A DNA stretch of 64,000 nucleotides from the NCBI RefSeq assembly GCF_002813295.1, contig NZ_PHUE01000001.1, forward strand, positions 558,001 to 622,000, read 5' to 3'. This DNA is from Flavobacterium sp. 5 (lineage in GTDB: Bacteria; Bacteroidota; Bacteroidia; Flavobacteriales; Flavobacteriaceae). The translations under genes and the position numbers were made by a program. Below, in pieces: positions 1 to 9,191 of the stretch (its first letter is position 1; each line of letters begins with the position of its first letter). The notes under the pieces were generated by a model, which saw only the letters and a program-made list of their open reading frames with translations, did not search any database and had not been told where the DNA came from.

Positions 1-449
1 AAAAACTATTCCCGATACTTTTTTTATTTTTATCCTTTAATTTCTATGCTCAAAATGATAATTTTAAAGAAAAAAAAGAGCAAATTAGAGCAATGAAAGT
101 TGCATTTTTGACAAGTGAATTGGATCTTACGTCCAGTGAAGCTGAAAAATTCTGGCCTCTTTACAACACCTTTGATGACAAACAATTTGAATTAAGACAT
201 CAAAAAATGAAAGGCTATTTTAAAAGAATGCAAGGTGATAATATTGATAAATTATCAGAAAAAGATGCAAGTGCACTATTAGATCAAATTGAGGATAATG
301 AAGAAGATTTATTCAATTTAAGGAAAAAATTCATAGCAAATTTAAAAGAAATCCTTCCTTCAGTTAAAATAATCAAATTAAAAAAAGCAGAAGAAGATTT
401 CAGTAGAAAATTACTTCAGCAATATAAAGACAAAGGTTCCAATAAATAA
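1..449 (+). CDS. Periplasmic Spy/sensor-like protein, 5' truncated by window edge
   Basis: The reading frame is open from base 3 and reads KLFPILFLFLSFNFYAQ before the first internal Met at 93. The gene therefore starts before the window, and those residues are the hydrophobic core and end of a signal peptide. The mature part (about 125 residues) is helical and highly charged, with an early LDLTSSEAEKFWPLYN stretch. That pattern is typical of small flavobacterial periplasmic proteins annotated as sensors of ECF-type sigma factors (Spy/CpxP-like architecture). A sigma factor gene upstream cannot be seen. The start at 93 should not be used. The role in envelope-stress sensing is inferred from family resemblance only. 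Confidence 0.75.
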   Translation, partial: KLFPILFLFLSFNFYAQNDNFKEKKEQIRAMKVAFLTSELDLTSSEAEKFWPLYNTFDDKQFELRHQKMKGYFKRMQGDNIDKLSEKDASALLDQIEDNEEDLFNLRKKFIANLKEILPSVKIIKLKKAEEDFSRKLLQQYKDKGSNK

Positions 450-466
450 TTGGTTATTAATTCACT

Positions 467-503
467 AATTCCCGTTTTATAAAATCTATATAAAACGGGA
501 ATT
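467..503. terminator. Bidirectional terminator
   Basis: A 14-bp stem (AATTCCCGTTTTAT and its near-perfect complement, one mismatch) surrounds a 9-nt loop and is flanked by T runs in both directions. It lies between two convergent genes and can serve both. Confidence 0.85.
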
Positions 504-504
504 T

Positions 505-1569
505 TTATTTAAACCTAATACGAATCATTTTATTACTTCCAGCAGCAATAACTGTAGTCTCATTTACAAATCGGATAGTAAACAAACTCGAATCTTGACT
601 AAATTGAATCCAATTACTCCCGCCATCTGAGGAATAATACAAACCTGTTGCACCAACAACTACAATCCCTTTTCCTTTACTTTTGGGAACATATTGGATA
701 CAGGAAGTATACCCAGAGCCTATATTATCAGCTATAAGTTTCCAAGTTTTTCCTCCATCTTCGGTTATTGCTTTATTACCGAAATTTTGATTTAATATTT
801 CATAATTTCCTCCAGCTACAAAACCATTTTTTCCATCATAAAAATCAGCTGTGAAGATTCCTGTCATTTGTTTACCTTCAACAATTGGTGTTTGAAAGCT
901 TTTCCAGGAATCCGCCTTATCTGAAGAATGAAAAACTCTTGCTTTTTTTCCTCCAGAAACAATCCAAGTATCATTCCCTTTAATAACTATATTAGTATTA
1001 CTTGCTGCAAAATGAGCCTCACCATCTACGATTTCGGGAAGTTTACTTTCTGGCAATTTATTCCATGTAAGACCTCCATCAATTGTTTTCAATACACAAA
1101 GATGATTGGTTAGAGGATCACCAATAGCAATTCCTTCGGTATTGTTCCAAAACTGCATACTATCATAAAAAACCTTTTCGCCTCTTTCTTGATAAACTAA
1201 TTTAGTGTTTTTTCCGTCTTTACTAATTTGATATAATAGAGCAGGATTAGCAACGCTAAGGACATATATATTTTTATCTGTTTTAGCGATACTTCTAAAT
1301 TCTATTTTCAATGTATCTTCAGCTATCTTATTCTCAAATTTTTTATTAATTTTTAAATCATAAAAACCATATCGATTTTTATCTCCTGCATACCAAACTT
1401 TATCGTTATCCACCACAATTGCCCTAATACTTATATTATCTTGAAAAAGAGTATCAATTTTAACCGCACTAAAACTTTTTGAATCAATTTTATTTTTATT
1501 TAAATCCTGGGCTGATACAGAATACAATCCGCTAAATAACAACAAACTAATAAATTTTTTATTCATCAT
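505..1569 (-). CDS. Secreted beta-propeller protein with Asp-box (BNR) repeats, Ycf48-like
   Basis: This 354-residue protein begins with a signal peptide (about residues 1-20, ending VSAQ). At least four Asp-box motifs are visible: TIDGGLTW, SSDKADSW, TEDGGKTW and SSDGGSNW, at roughly residues 163, 215, 270 and 314. They are spaced as in sialidase/Ycf48-type beta-propellers. Flavobacterial homologues are often labelled oxidoreductase, but I see no cofactor-binding motif, so a structural or binding role in the periplasm or envelope is safer. It starts at a double ATG (1569 and 1566), and either could be used. It is a single gene convergent with the upstream sensor-like gene. Confidence 0.7.
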   Translation of the reverse strand: MMNKKFISLLLFSGLYSVSAQDLNKNKIDSKSFSAVKIDTLFQDNISIRAIVVDNDKVWYAGDKNRYGFYDLKINKKFENKIAEDTLKIEFRSIAKTDKNIYVLSVANPALLYQISKDGKNTKLVYQERGEKVFYDSMQFWNNTEGIAIGDPLTNHLCVLKTIDGGLTWNKLPESKLPEIVDGEAHFAASNTNIVIKGNDTWIVSGGKKARVFHSSDKADSWKSFQTPIVEGKQMTGIFTADFYDGKNGFVAGGNYEILNQNFGNKAITEDGGKTWKLIADNIGSGYTSCIQYVPKSKGKGIVVVGATGLYYSSDGGSNWIQFSQDSSLFTIRFVNETTVIAAGSNKMIRIRFK

Positions 1570-1632
1570 AATTCACCTTTTTCAATCAAATATATAATTT
1601 TATTTAAAATCCATTACTGATAAATCATATTT

Positions 1633-1649
1633 CTGGCACAGTTGTTGTT
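1633..1649 (+). promoter_or_regulatory. Candidate sigma-54 (RpoN) promoter
   Basis: CTGGCACAGTTGTTGTT matches the RpoN consensus YTGGCACGRNNNTTGCW at 15 of 17 positions. The GG and the GC-equivalent dinucleotides have the standard 10-bp separation. It sits about 34 bp upstream of the ATG at 1683. No TANNTTTG box is apparent there. Confidence 0.4.
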
Positions 1650-1682
1650 TACATAGTAACATAACCAATTAATTTAAAAATC

Positions 1683-3041
1683 ATGAAAACCAAAATACAA
1701 TTAGCCGCAATTATCGCTACCTGTTTTGCCTTTCAAGTAAATGCACAAAATAGAACTACAATAAATGCAATGAACTCAGATATTAGTGATAATCTTGATT
1801 TAACAGCGGTATCATCAATTTTTGGCGAATCTCAAAACTTAAATGACTTTGAAAGACGTTTAAATGATCCTAAACTTCAAATTTCAAATTTAGACTTAAA
1901 TAACGACAATCAAGTTGACTATTTAAGAGTAATAGAATCCATTGAAAATAATACACACGTAATAGTTATACAATCAATCCTTGGTCGCGATTTATACCAA
2001 GATGTTGCTACTATAGAAGTAGAAAAAGATAGAAGTAATAAAATTTCAATCCAAATTGTTGGGAACGCATTCATTTATGGTCAAAATTATATTTATGAGC
2101 CACAATATTACTCAACTCCACAAATATATGCAAGTTTTTGGGCCAGTTATTACCGTCCTTATTATTCAACTTGGACATGGAATTTATACCCAACTTTTTA
2201 TATTGCATGGAATCCGTATCCTGTATATACCTATAGACAAAATGTTTATGGTTGTGTAAATTATCATAACACATATAACTACGTAAACTACAGAAGATGT
2301 TACAGAGCTCCAGCAATATACACCTCTTATAGTTGTAATGGTTATGAAAGAAAACATCCTGAATATGCATTTTCAAGAAGAAACAGTAGCTATTCAAACA
2401 GATATGAATTAGATCAAAAAAGATATAGCAACAATAATAGAAATGAAGTTGCATATTCTAGAAACAATTCAAACAACAATAATTACAATAACGATCAAAG
2501 AGAATATTCTCAAAACAGAACAAGTTCTTCAAGAACAACAAACAAACCTATGATTGAGTATCAAAAGGATTACACTCAAAACAGAAACAATACTTCAAGA
2601 GTTACAAATATTCAAAGAAGTGAGCCTCAAAGAGACTATGCACAAAACAGAGCAAATTCTTCAAGAGAAAATTACTCTCAAAGAGATTATTCTCAAAATA
2701 TGGCTAGTACTTCAAAAGAAAATAATGTTCAGAGAGTACAACCCCAAAGAGATTATTCTCAAAACAGAAACAGTACTCCTAGAGAAAATTACTCTCAAAG
2801 AGATTATTCTCAAAATATGGCTAGTACTTCAAAAGAAAATAATGCTCAGAGAGTACAACCTCAAAGAGATTATTCTCAAAACAGAAACAGTGCTCCTAGC
2901 GAAAATAATTCTCAAAGAGCACAACCTCAAAGAGACAATTCACAAAACAGAAACAGTAATCCTAGAGAAAACAACAGTCAAAGATCTGAATCACAAAGAA
3001 ATAATGATTACGCCTCCAGAGGCAACAATAAAAGAATGTAA
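1683..3041 (+). CDS. Secreted protein with Tyr/Pro-rich middle and Asn/Gln/Arg repeat tail
   Basis: The 452-residue product has a signal peptide (1-21, ending VNAQ). A folded N-terminal part of about 120 residues contains an EF-hand-like acidic segment, LDLNNDNQVDYLRVIE. A Tyr/Trp/Pro-rich middle follows (about 135-215). The C-terminal 200 residues are low-complexity and built on QRDYSQNR-type repeats. The tail includes a near-identical tandem repeat of 117 bp (39 codons). I do not recognise a characterised family. The composition suggests an exported adhesive or surface polymer-like protein, but that is inference. A second frame across the repeat tail is also open only because the repeat lacks stops there. 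A possible sigma-54 promoter lies just upstream. Confidence 0.7.
   Translation: MKTKIQLAAIIATCFAFQVNAQNRTTINAMNSDISDNLDLTAVSSIFGESQNLNDFERRLNDPKLQISNLDLNNDNQVDYLRVIESIENNTHVIVIQSILGRDLYQDVATIEVEKDRSNKISIQIVGNAFIYGQNYIYEPQYYSTPQIYASFWASYYRPYYSTWTWNLYPTFYIAWNPYPVYTYRQNVYGCVNYHNTYNYVNYRRCYRAPAIYTSYSCNGYERKHPEYAFSRRNSSYSNRYELDQKRYSNNNRNEVAYSRNNSNNNNYNNDQREYSQNRTSSSRTTNKPMIEYQKDYTQNRNNTSRVTNIQRSEPQRDYAQNRANSSRENYSQRDYSQNMASTSKENNVQRVQPQRDYSQNRNSTPRENYSQRDYSQNMASTSKENNAQRVQPQRDYSQNRNSAPSENNSQRAQPQRDNSQNRNSNPRENNSQRSESQRNNDYASRGNNKRM
2664..2935 (+). repeat. 117-bp in-frame tandem repeat inside a CDS
   Basis: Copy 1 (2664-2780) and copy 2 (2781-2897) are almost identical at the DNA level, differing by a few substitutions. 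A third, shortened copy begins at 2898. The period is 39 codons, so copy-number change keeps the frame. Confidence 0.8.
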
Positions 3042-3058
3042 ATAAATATAAAAACTTC

Positions 3059-3094
3059 AAAAGAGGCTTAATACTAACATATTAGGCCTCTTTT
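3059..3094 (+). terminator. Rho-independent terminator
   Basis: AAAAGAGGC pairs with GCCTCTTTT, the stem extends through TTAAT/ATTAG with one wobble, and a T-rich run follows. Confidence 0.8.
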
Positions 3095-3136
3095 ATTATT
3101 TTAATAAATAAGTCCCTTTTTATTATTGAAAAATAG

Positions 3137-3144
3137 TAAATTTG
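3137..3144 (+). promoter_or_regulatory. -7 promoter box for kup
   Basis: TAAATTTG matches the Bacteroidota TANNTTTG box exactly and lies 24 bp before the kup ATG. No good TTG is seen at the -33 position. Confidence 0.5.
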
Positions 3145-3168
3145 ACCCAGTTTTTATAAAAATATTAG

Positions 3169-5139
3169 ATGAGCGCAACGCACAAAGACCTCCATAGTAA
3201 ATTAACTCTAGGTGGTTTATTAATTTCTTTAGGAATTATTTATGGAGATATTGGTACTTCTCCTTTATATGTAATGAAAGCCATACTTGGCGATTACATA
3301 ATTAATGCTGATGTTGTTTTAGGAGGCGTATCCTGTGTTTTTTGGACACTTACACTACAGACTACAATCAAATATGTGCTGATAACATTAAGTGCTGATA
3401 ATCATGGAGAAGGCGGAATTTTTGCCTTATATGCCTTAGTTAAAAAAACTAAAATTAAATGGCTTATTGTTCCTGCAATTATAGGAGGAAGTGCTTTGCT
3501 TGCAGACGGAATCATTACTCCTCCGATCTCTGTATCTTCAGCCGTGGAAGGAATGAGAAGTTATTTTCCACACATTAATACTGTACCAATTGTTATTGGT
3601 ATTTTGGTTATGCTATTTACTATTCAGCAATTTGGAACCAAATTAGTTGGAAAGTTTTTTGCACCAATGATGTTAATATGGTTTGGAATGCTTGCAATAT
3701 TAGGTATTAGTCAGATCTCATTGCATCCAGAAGTTTTCAAAGCAATAAATCCATATTATGCTTACCATTTATTATCTATTCACCCTGAAGGATTTTTTGT
3801 TTTAGGATTTGTTTTCCTATGTACAACTGGAGCTGAGGCATTATATTCAGACATGGGCCATTGTGGAAGAAAAAACATTAGAATAAGTTGGATTTTTGTA
3901 AAATCAGCATTGGTTCTAAATTATTTTGGACAGGCTGCATTTTTAATACATCATGAAGGAGTTACTTTACAGGCTTTAGGCGGTGATTTTGCCAATCCTT
4001 TTTACATGATAATGCCATTATGGTTTAAGCCATTTGGAATTGTGATTGCAACAGTCGCTACAGTGATTGCATCTCAAGCTCTTATCTCGGGTTCTTTCAC
4101 TTTAATCAATGAAGCAATGCGATTGAGTTTTTGGCCAAAAGTCAAAATTAAATATCCAACAGAACTGAAAGGTCAATTATACATTCCTTCAATAAACTGG
4201 CTGCTTCTTATTGGCTGTATTGGAATTGTATTACATTTTGAAGAATCAAGTAACATGGAACACGCCTATGGTTTGGCCATTATTTTATGTATGATAATGA
4301 CAACAGTCTTATTGAACTTTTACTTAATAATGAAACGTGTAAAATGGTACTTTTTTGTTCCATTAATTACTATTTACCTTAGTATAGAATTAAGTTTCCT
4401 TGCAGCAAATATTACAAAATTTGCAGAAGGCGGTTACGTAACTCTTTTCATAGCCATGATTCTTATTGCTGTAATGACTATTTGGTACAGAGCTAAACAA
4501 ATTAACAAAAGCTATACTAAATTTGTAAAAATTGATGATTACAAAAAAGTACTAAGTGAACTAAGCGCTGACTTATCTATTCCAAAATACGCCACCCATT
4601 TGGTCTACATGACAAACGCCAACCGCAGTGATGAAATAGAAGAAAAAGTAATGTTTTCTATCCTGCAAAAAAGACCTAAAAGAGCAGATATATATTGGTT
4701 TGTACACGTAAATATTTTATCAGAACCTTATAAAACAGAATACAAAGTAAGGGAAATACTTAAAGACGATTTATATAGAGTAGATTTTAATCTAGGATTT
4801 AGAGAGCCCACCAAAGTAAACTTAATGTTTAGAGAAGTAATCAAAGATATGGTAAAAAATGGCGAAGTAGATATTACCAGTAGATATGAATCTCTAAACA
4901 AAAACAACATTATTGGAGATTTTAAATTTGTACTTTCTGAGAAATTTTTATCTCCTGATAGTGATTTATTATGGCATGAAAAATTAATTATGAACTCTTA
5001 CTTCTTAATTAAAAAGCTAAGTTTATCAGAAGAAAGTGCTTTTGGTTTAGACAGTAGTTCTGTAAAAATAGAAAAATTCCCAATGGTGCTTCATCCACCA
5101 GAGAATATTGGATTAACGAGAGTCTTCGTCAAAAGCTAA
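3169..5139 (+). CDS. kup: Kup-type potassium uptake protein
   Basis: This 656-residue inner-membrane protein belongs to the KUP/HAK/KT potassium:proton symporter family. The N-terminus carries the family signature GIIYGDIGTSPLYVMKA (about residues 21-37), followed by about 12 hydrophobic segments up to residue 440. A soluble C-terminal domain of about 210 residues follows. The conserved GGSALLADGIITPP loop is present at about residue 105. The length is normal for the family. The ATG at 3169 places the family N-terminus correctly, and a TANNTTTG box lies 24 bp upstream. It is monocistronic, closed by a strong hairpin. K+ uptake is well supported by family membership. Confidence 0.95.
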   Translation: MSATHKDLHSKLTLGGLLISLGIIYGDIGTSPLYVMKAILGDYIINADVVLGGVSCVFWTLTLQTTIKYVLITLSADNHGEGGIFALYALVKKTKIKWLIVPAIIGGSALLADGIITPPISVSSAVEGMRSYFPHINTVPIVIGILVMLFTIQQFGTKLVGKFFAPMMLIWFGMLAILGISQISLHPEVFKAINPYYAYHLLSIHPEGFFVLGFVFLCTTGAEALYSDMGHCGRKNIRISWIFVKSALVLNYFGQAAFLIHHEGVTLQALGGDFANPFYMIMPLWFKPFGIVIATVATVIASQALISGSFTLINEAMRLSFWPKVKIKYPTELKGQLYIPSINWLLLIGCIGIVLHFEESSNMEHAYGLAIILCMIMTTVLLNFYLIMKRVKWYFFVPLITIYLSIELSFLAANITKFAEGGYVTLFIAMILIAVMTIWYRAKQINKSYTKFVKIDDYKKVLSELSADLSIPKYATHLVYMTNANRSDEIEEKVMFSILQKRPKRADIYWFVHVNILSEPYKTEYKVREILKDDLYRVDFNLGFREPTKVNLMFREVIKDMVKNGEVDITSRYESLNKNNIIGDFKFVLSEKFLSPDSDLLWHEKLIMNSYFLIKKLSLSEESAFGLDSSSVKIEKFPMVLHPPENIGLTRVFVKS

Positions 5140-5148
5140 ATAAATATC

Positions 5149-5180
5149 AAAAAACACTGTTCATGAGCAGTGTTTTTTTT
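5149..5180 (+). terminator. Terminator after kup
   Basis: AAAAAACACTG pairs with CAGTGTTTTTT around a short loop, followed by a T run. Confidence 0.85.
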
Positions 5181-5219
5181 TGAATACAATATAAAACATA
5201 GTTTTTAACCAATAAATAG

Positions 5220-5227
5220 TACCTTTG
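5220..5227 (+). promoter_or_regulatory. -7 promoter box for rsmB
   Basis: TACCTTTG fits TANNTTTG and ends 17 bp before the ATG at 5245, implying a very short leader. Confidence 0.45.
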
Positions 5228-5244
5228 CATTTCAATTATTTAAA

Positions 5245-6498
5245 ATGAGATTACACAGAAATTTAGTTTATACCACTATCGATGCCCTTAATGCTATTTT
5301 CAACGAAGGAGAATATGCAGATAAAGTAGTAGCCAGATCCCTAAAAAAAGACAAACGCTGGGGAAGTTCAGATAGAAAATTTGTTGCAGAAACCATCTAC
5401 GAAATTGTTCGTTGGAAAAGATTATACGGTGAAATTGCCGAAGTAAAAGAACCATACGACAGAGATAATCTTTGGAGAATGTTCTCTGTTTGGGCAGTTT
5501 TAAGAGGTTATCCTATTCCGGATTGGAGACAACTAGAAGGAACTCCTGAAAGAAAAATAAAAGGACGTTTTGATGAACTTTCAAAAACAAGAGCTTTAAA
5601 AGAATCTATTCCTGACTGGATGGATGAATTAGGTGTAAAAGAATTAGGAGAAAAAGTTTGGGCAACCGAAATTGCTGCTCAAAACCAACCTGCTAAAGTA
5701 ATTCTAAGAGTAAACACACTTAAAACTACCAAAGAAAACTTAAGAGCAATTTTGATGGATTTAAACATCGAAACTGAATTCTTGAAAGATCAACCTGATG
5801 CACTAGTATTAAAAGAAAGAGCAAATGTTTTCCTGACGGATGCATTCAAACAAGGATTTTTCGAAGTACAAGATGCCAATTCTCAACTTGTCGCTCACTT
5901 TCTAGATGTAAAACCTGGAATGAGAATTGTAGATACTTGTGCTGGAGCTGGAGGAAAAACATTGCATATTGCTTCTTTAATGGAAAATAAAGGACAATTA
6001 ATTGCGATGGATCTATACGAAAGTAAACTAAAACAATTAAAGCTTAGAGCTAAAAGAGACGGTGCTTTCAATATTGAATACCGTATCATTGACTCAACAA
6101 AAGTGATCAAAAAACTTCATGAAAGAGCTGATAGAGTTTTAATTGACGCTCCATGCAGCGGTTTAGGAGTTCTTAAAAGAAATCCTGACTCTAAATGGAA
6201 ATTAAAACCTGAATTTATCGATAATATCCGTAAAGTTCAATCTGAAGTATTAGAAAGCTATTCAAAAATTGTAAAACCAGGTGGAAAATTAGTTTATGCA
6301 ACCTGCTCTATTTTACCTTCTGAAAATCAAGAACAAATTGCACGTTTCCTAACAACAGATATTGGAAAACAATTTAATTTCATAAAAGATCAAAAAATAT
6401 TAGCTTCAGAATCTGGCTTTGATGGTTTTTATATGGCTTTATTGGAAAGAAAAGAAAGTCAAAACATTGCGGAGAAAAAAGAAAAGAATAAAGAATAA
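5245..6498 (+). CDS. rsmB: 16S rRNA m5C methyltransferase, RsmB/NOL1/NOP2 family
   Basis: The 417-residue protein has an N-terminal NusB-like helical region and a C-terminal RsmB-F methyltransferase domain. The SAM-binding loop VDTCAGAGGKTLHIAS is at about residues 229-244. The two family cysteines are in DAPCSGLG (about 303) and ATCSILPSENQEQ (about 353); in this family one acts as nucleophile and the other assists product release. The Lys/Glu-rich C-terminal tail is not conserved. The product should methylate a cytosine in 16S rRNA. The exact position (C967 in E. coli RsmB) is assumed by homology, and other family members modify different sites. Confidence 0.88.
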   Translation: MRLHRNLVYTTIDALNAIFNEGEYADKVVARSLKKDKRWGSSDRKFVAETIYEIVRWKRLYGEIAEVKEPYDRDNLWRMFSVWAVLRGYPIPDWRQLEGTPERKIKGRFDELSKTRALKESIPDWMDELGVKELGEKVWATEIAAQNQPAKVILRVNTLKTTKENLRAILMDLNIETEFLKDQPDALVLKERANVFLTDAFKQGFFEVQDANSQLVAHFLDVKPGMRIVDTCAGAGGKTLHIASLMENKGQLIAMDLYESKLKQLKLRAKRDGAFNIEYRIIDSTKVIKKLHERADRVLIDAPCSGLGVLKRNPDSKWKLKPEFIDNIRKVQSEVLESYSKIVKPGGKLVYATCSILPSENQEQIARFLTTDIGKQFNFIKDQKILASESGFDGFYMALLERKESQNIAEKKEKNKE

Positions 6499-6517
6499 GA
6501 TTCTAACTCATGGGAAT

Positions 6518-6558
6518 GAAACAAAAAAAATCCTCAATATGAGGATTTTTTTTGTTTC
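6518..6558. terminator. Bidirectional terminator between rsmB and rho
   Basis: A perfect 18-bp stem encloses a 5-nt loop. The core is ATCCTC/GAGGAT, flanked by A8 and T8, so it ends both convergent genes. Confidence 0.9.
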
Positions 6559-6605
6559 AAATTTTAAGCAGAATGTATTCTAGCACAAATGTGAAAAATA
6601 TTATT

Positions 6606-8444
6606 TTAATCGTTCATTGAAATCAAGAACTCATCATTCGTTCTGGTTTGTTTGAAACGGTCATTTATCAAAGTCATAGCTTCAACTGGATTCATATCCG
6701 AAAGCATTTTACGCATAATCCACATTCTTTGTAATGTTTTTTGATCTAATAATAAATCATCACGTCTAGTACTTGAAGAAGTTAAATCAATCGCTGGAAA
6801 TATACGTTTATTAGCAATTTTACGATCCAATTGTAATTCCATATTACCAGTTCCTTTGAATTCTTCAAAGATTACCTCGTCCATTTTAGATCCTGTTTCT
6901 GTCAAAGCAGTCGCTATAATACTCAAAGAGCCCCCATTTTCTACATTACGAGCTGCCCCAAAGAAACGTTTTGGTTTTTGCAAAGCATTAGCATCAACAC
7001 CACCACTCAAAACCTTACCTGATGCAGGCTGTACTGTATTATAAGCTCTCGCCAAACGAGTGATTGAGTCTAACAAAATAACAACATCATGACCACATTC
7101 TACTAAACGTTTTGCTTTTTCCAGAACGATATTAGCAATCTTAACGTGCTCTTGAGGTTCTCTATCAAATGTAGAAGCGATAACTTCACCACGTACACTT
7201 CGTTGCATATCTGTAACCTCCTCAGGACGCTCATCTATCAACAAAACGATTAAATAAATTTCAGGATGATTAGCAGCAATTGCATTGGCAATTTCTTTCA
7301 ACAACATTGTTTTACCCGTTTTAGGCTGTGCAACAATCATACCACGCTGTCCTTTTCCAATCGGAGAGAACAAATCAATAATTCGTGTTGAAATAGTACT
7401 TTGTTTCTCTGCTAATTTAAATTTTTCAGAAGGAAAAACTGGTGTCAAATGCTCAAAAGAAACCCTGTCACGAACCACTTGCGGGTCATGTCCATTAATT
7501 TTCAAAACACGTACTAGAGGAAAAAACTTTTCGCCTTCTTTTGGTGGACGCACCACTCCTTTTACGGTATCTCCTGTTTTTAAACCGAATAAACGTACTT
7601 GAGAAGTAGATAAGTAAATATCATCCGGTGATGCTAGATAATTATAATCTGAAGAACGTAAAAAACCATATCCATCAGGCATCATTTCAAGAACTCCTTC
7701 ACTTTCTATAATACCATCAAATTCAAAATCAGCATCTTTAAAATTACTTTTTTTATTTTTAAAATTGGGATTTTGGTTAGGATTCTGATTTTGATTTCCT
7801 CCTTGATTTGGATTCTGATTTCCGTTGTTTGGGTTGGTATTCCCGTTTGGATTTGGGTTTATCTTATTATTAGGATTTTGCCCTTTTTTATTTAATTGAT
7901 TCGGGTTAATAATTTTTTCCGAAACAGTATTTTCTGTTTTTTCAGCTACAATTTCTGGATTAGAATCTGAAACAACAGTTTCCTCAACAACTGCAGCTTC
8001 TTTTAAAGCTTCTTTTTCTCTTTGCAAGGCCATCTTTTTCTCATAAGCCGATTTGCTGAACTTTACAACTTTAACTTCTTTTGCATCATTATCAGAAGTA
8101 ACTTCTTCTATAGGAACAATTGTATCCTTTGCAATAATTTTGGCTTTTTTCTCAGGAGTTGCTATTATTTCTGGTGTTTCCTGTTTTTCTTCATTTTCAA
8201 ATAGAACAGGAGCAACATTTTTTTGAATTGCTACTTTTTTTTCTGCAACAATACGAGCCCTTTTTGGCTTCTCTCCTTCTAGTGTTTTCTCTTGGGCAGA
8301 TTCTATATTAACAGACTGATGCTCTAAAATAAGACCAATTAAAATATCTTTTTTTACACCGGTGAATTTAATAGTTTTAGCCTTTTTAGCTATTTCTTGA
8401 AGCTCTGCAAGCTTCAATTCTTTTAATACAGAAATATCAAACAT
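6606..8444 (-). CDS. rho: Transcription termination factor Rho with Asn/Pro-rich insertion
   Basis: The 612-residue protein is much longer than the 419-residue E. coli Rho. A Rho_N/SAP-like helical segment (about 7-43) is followed by a charged disordered stretch. Next comes an Asn/Pro/Gln-rich block (about 185-235, repeated NPN and NQN) and then the cold-shock RNA-binding domain (about 245-320). The hexameric RecA-like ATPase contains the P-loop PKTGKT (about 375) and the [11 protein letters not shown] motif. It ends transcription of untranslated RNA. The insertion is typical of Bacteroidota. In Bacteroides thetaiotaomicron Rho, a disordered region has been linked to phase separation, and a similar role here is inference. 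The ATG at 8444 fits the family N-terminus. Confidence 0.96.
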   Translation of the reverse strand: MFDISVLKELKLAELQEIAKKAKTIKFTGVKKDILIGLILEHQSVNIESAQEKTLEGEKPKRARIVAEKKVAIQKNVAPVLFENEEKQETPEIIATPEKKAKIIAKDTIVPIEEVTSDNDAKEVKVVKFSKSAYEKKMALQREKEALKEAAVVEETVVSDSNPEIVAEKTENTVSEKIINPNQLNKKGQNPNNKINPNPNGNTNPNNGNQNPNQGGNQNQNPNQNPNFKNKKSNFKDADFEFDGIIESEGVLEMMPDGYGFLRSSDYNYLASPDDIYLSTSQVRLFGLKTGDTVKGVVRPPKEGEKFFPLVRVLKINGHDPQVVRDRVSFEHLTPVFPSEKFKLAEKQSTISTRIIDLFSPIGKGQRGMIVAQPKTGKTMLLKEIANAIAANHPEIYLIVLLIDERPEEVTDMQRSVRGEVIASTFDREPQEHVKIANIVLEKAKRLVECGHDVVILLDSITRLARAYNTVQPASGKVLSGGVDANALQKPKRFFGAARNVENGGSLSIIATALTETGSKMDEVIFEEFKGTGNMELQLDRKIANKRIFPAIDLTSSSTRRDDLLLDQKTLQRMWIMRKMLSDMNPVEAMTLINDRFKQTRTNDEFLISMND

Positions 8445-8601
8445 GAATGTTCTATTTGTTTAATTAATTTGGAAAATAATACAAAAGATTTTTTAGGTAG
8501 TATCTTATTTTAATGTCCCGCAGTATGAAGTGCTTACGGTAATGTTATGCAATAATACAAATAAAATTTATTATACAATAGTATTTATTAAAAAGAAAAT
8601 A

Positions 8602-8609
8602 TATTTTTG
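8602..8609 (+). promoter_or_regulatory. -7 promoter box for the DUF4293 gene
   Basis: TATTTTTG fits TANNTTTG and ends 17 bp before the ATG at 8627. Confidence 0.45.
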
Positions 8610-8626
8610 TACAACAATACAAAGAC

Positions 8627-9040
8627 ATGATACAAAGAATACAAACTATATATTTACTACTTACCTTTTTGTTAATTGGTATTTTACCATTCATTTTTCC
8701 TCTTTGGACATTGAATGATGGTAAAGATTATTTTTTTATGCAAAATCAAATTTACTCCATATTACTTGGTCTAAGTACTGCTATAACCATTTACAGCATC
8801 ATATCATTTAAAAAAAGACAAACTCAATTTGTTGCCAACAGATTGAATATCATATTAAATTTGATTTTATTAGGATTGTTTGTATATCATTCACTAAATT
8901 TATCTGGAGAAGCAGTTGCTGTTTCTGAGAAAGGTATTGGGATGTTTCTACCTATCTTGGCTATCGTTTTTTTAGTTTTAGCTAACAAAGCCATCAAGAA
9001 GGATGAAGATCTTGTAAAATCTGTGGATCGCTTGAGATAA
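8627..9040 (+). CDS. DUF4293 integral membrane protein
   Basis: The 137-residue protein starts MIQRIQTIYLLLTFLL, the usual opening of the DUF4293 family found next to rho in flavobacteria. Four hydrophobic segments are visible (about 5-24, 43-60, 80-97 and 110-127), and the tail is charged. No function is established for the family. It is divergent from rho across a 180-bp gap, which holds a promoter box for this gene. A longer frame starting at 8530 overlaps this gene in another frame and is not coding. Confidence 0.8.
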   Translation: MIQRIQTIYLLLTFLLIGILPFIFPLWTLNDGKDYFFMQNQIYSILLGLSTAITIYSIISFKKRQTQFVANRLNIILNLILLGLFVYHSLNLSGEAVAVSEKGIGMFLPILAIVFLVLANKAIKKDEDLVKSVDRLR

Positions 9041-9072
9041 ACCTATAAAATTTAATTTATTAATGTGCGAAG

Positions 9073-9100
9073 AAATCCCGAATGTAACAATTCGGGATTT
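9073..9100 (+). terminator. Terminator after the DUF4293 gene
   Basis: AAATCCCGAAT pairs perfectly with ATTCGGGATTT around a 6-nt loop, followed by T-rich sequence. Confidence 0.85.
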
Positions 9101-9164
9101 TTTATTAAAAAAACTGATTAAATTTATTATTAGAAAATAACATGATTAAGAATCTTTTTTTTTA

Positions 9165-9172
9165 TAAATTTG
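9165..9172 (+). promoter_or_regulatory. -7 promoter box for the response regulator gene
   Basis: TAAATTTG fits TANNTTTG and ends 19 bp before the ATG at 9192. Confidence 0.45.
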
Positions 9173-9191
9173 AATACAGTTATCAATACTT

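Noticed and set aside
2554..3045. 163-codon open frame in another frame over the repeat tail of the secreted protein
   Set aside because: It is open only because the 117-bp repeat lacks stops in that frame. The peptide is a translation of the repeat, and the main frame has a signal peptide and a complete gene.
8530..8718. 62-codon frame upstream of the DUF4293 gene
   Set aside because: It crosses the promoter box and overlaps the DUF4293 start in another frame.
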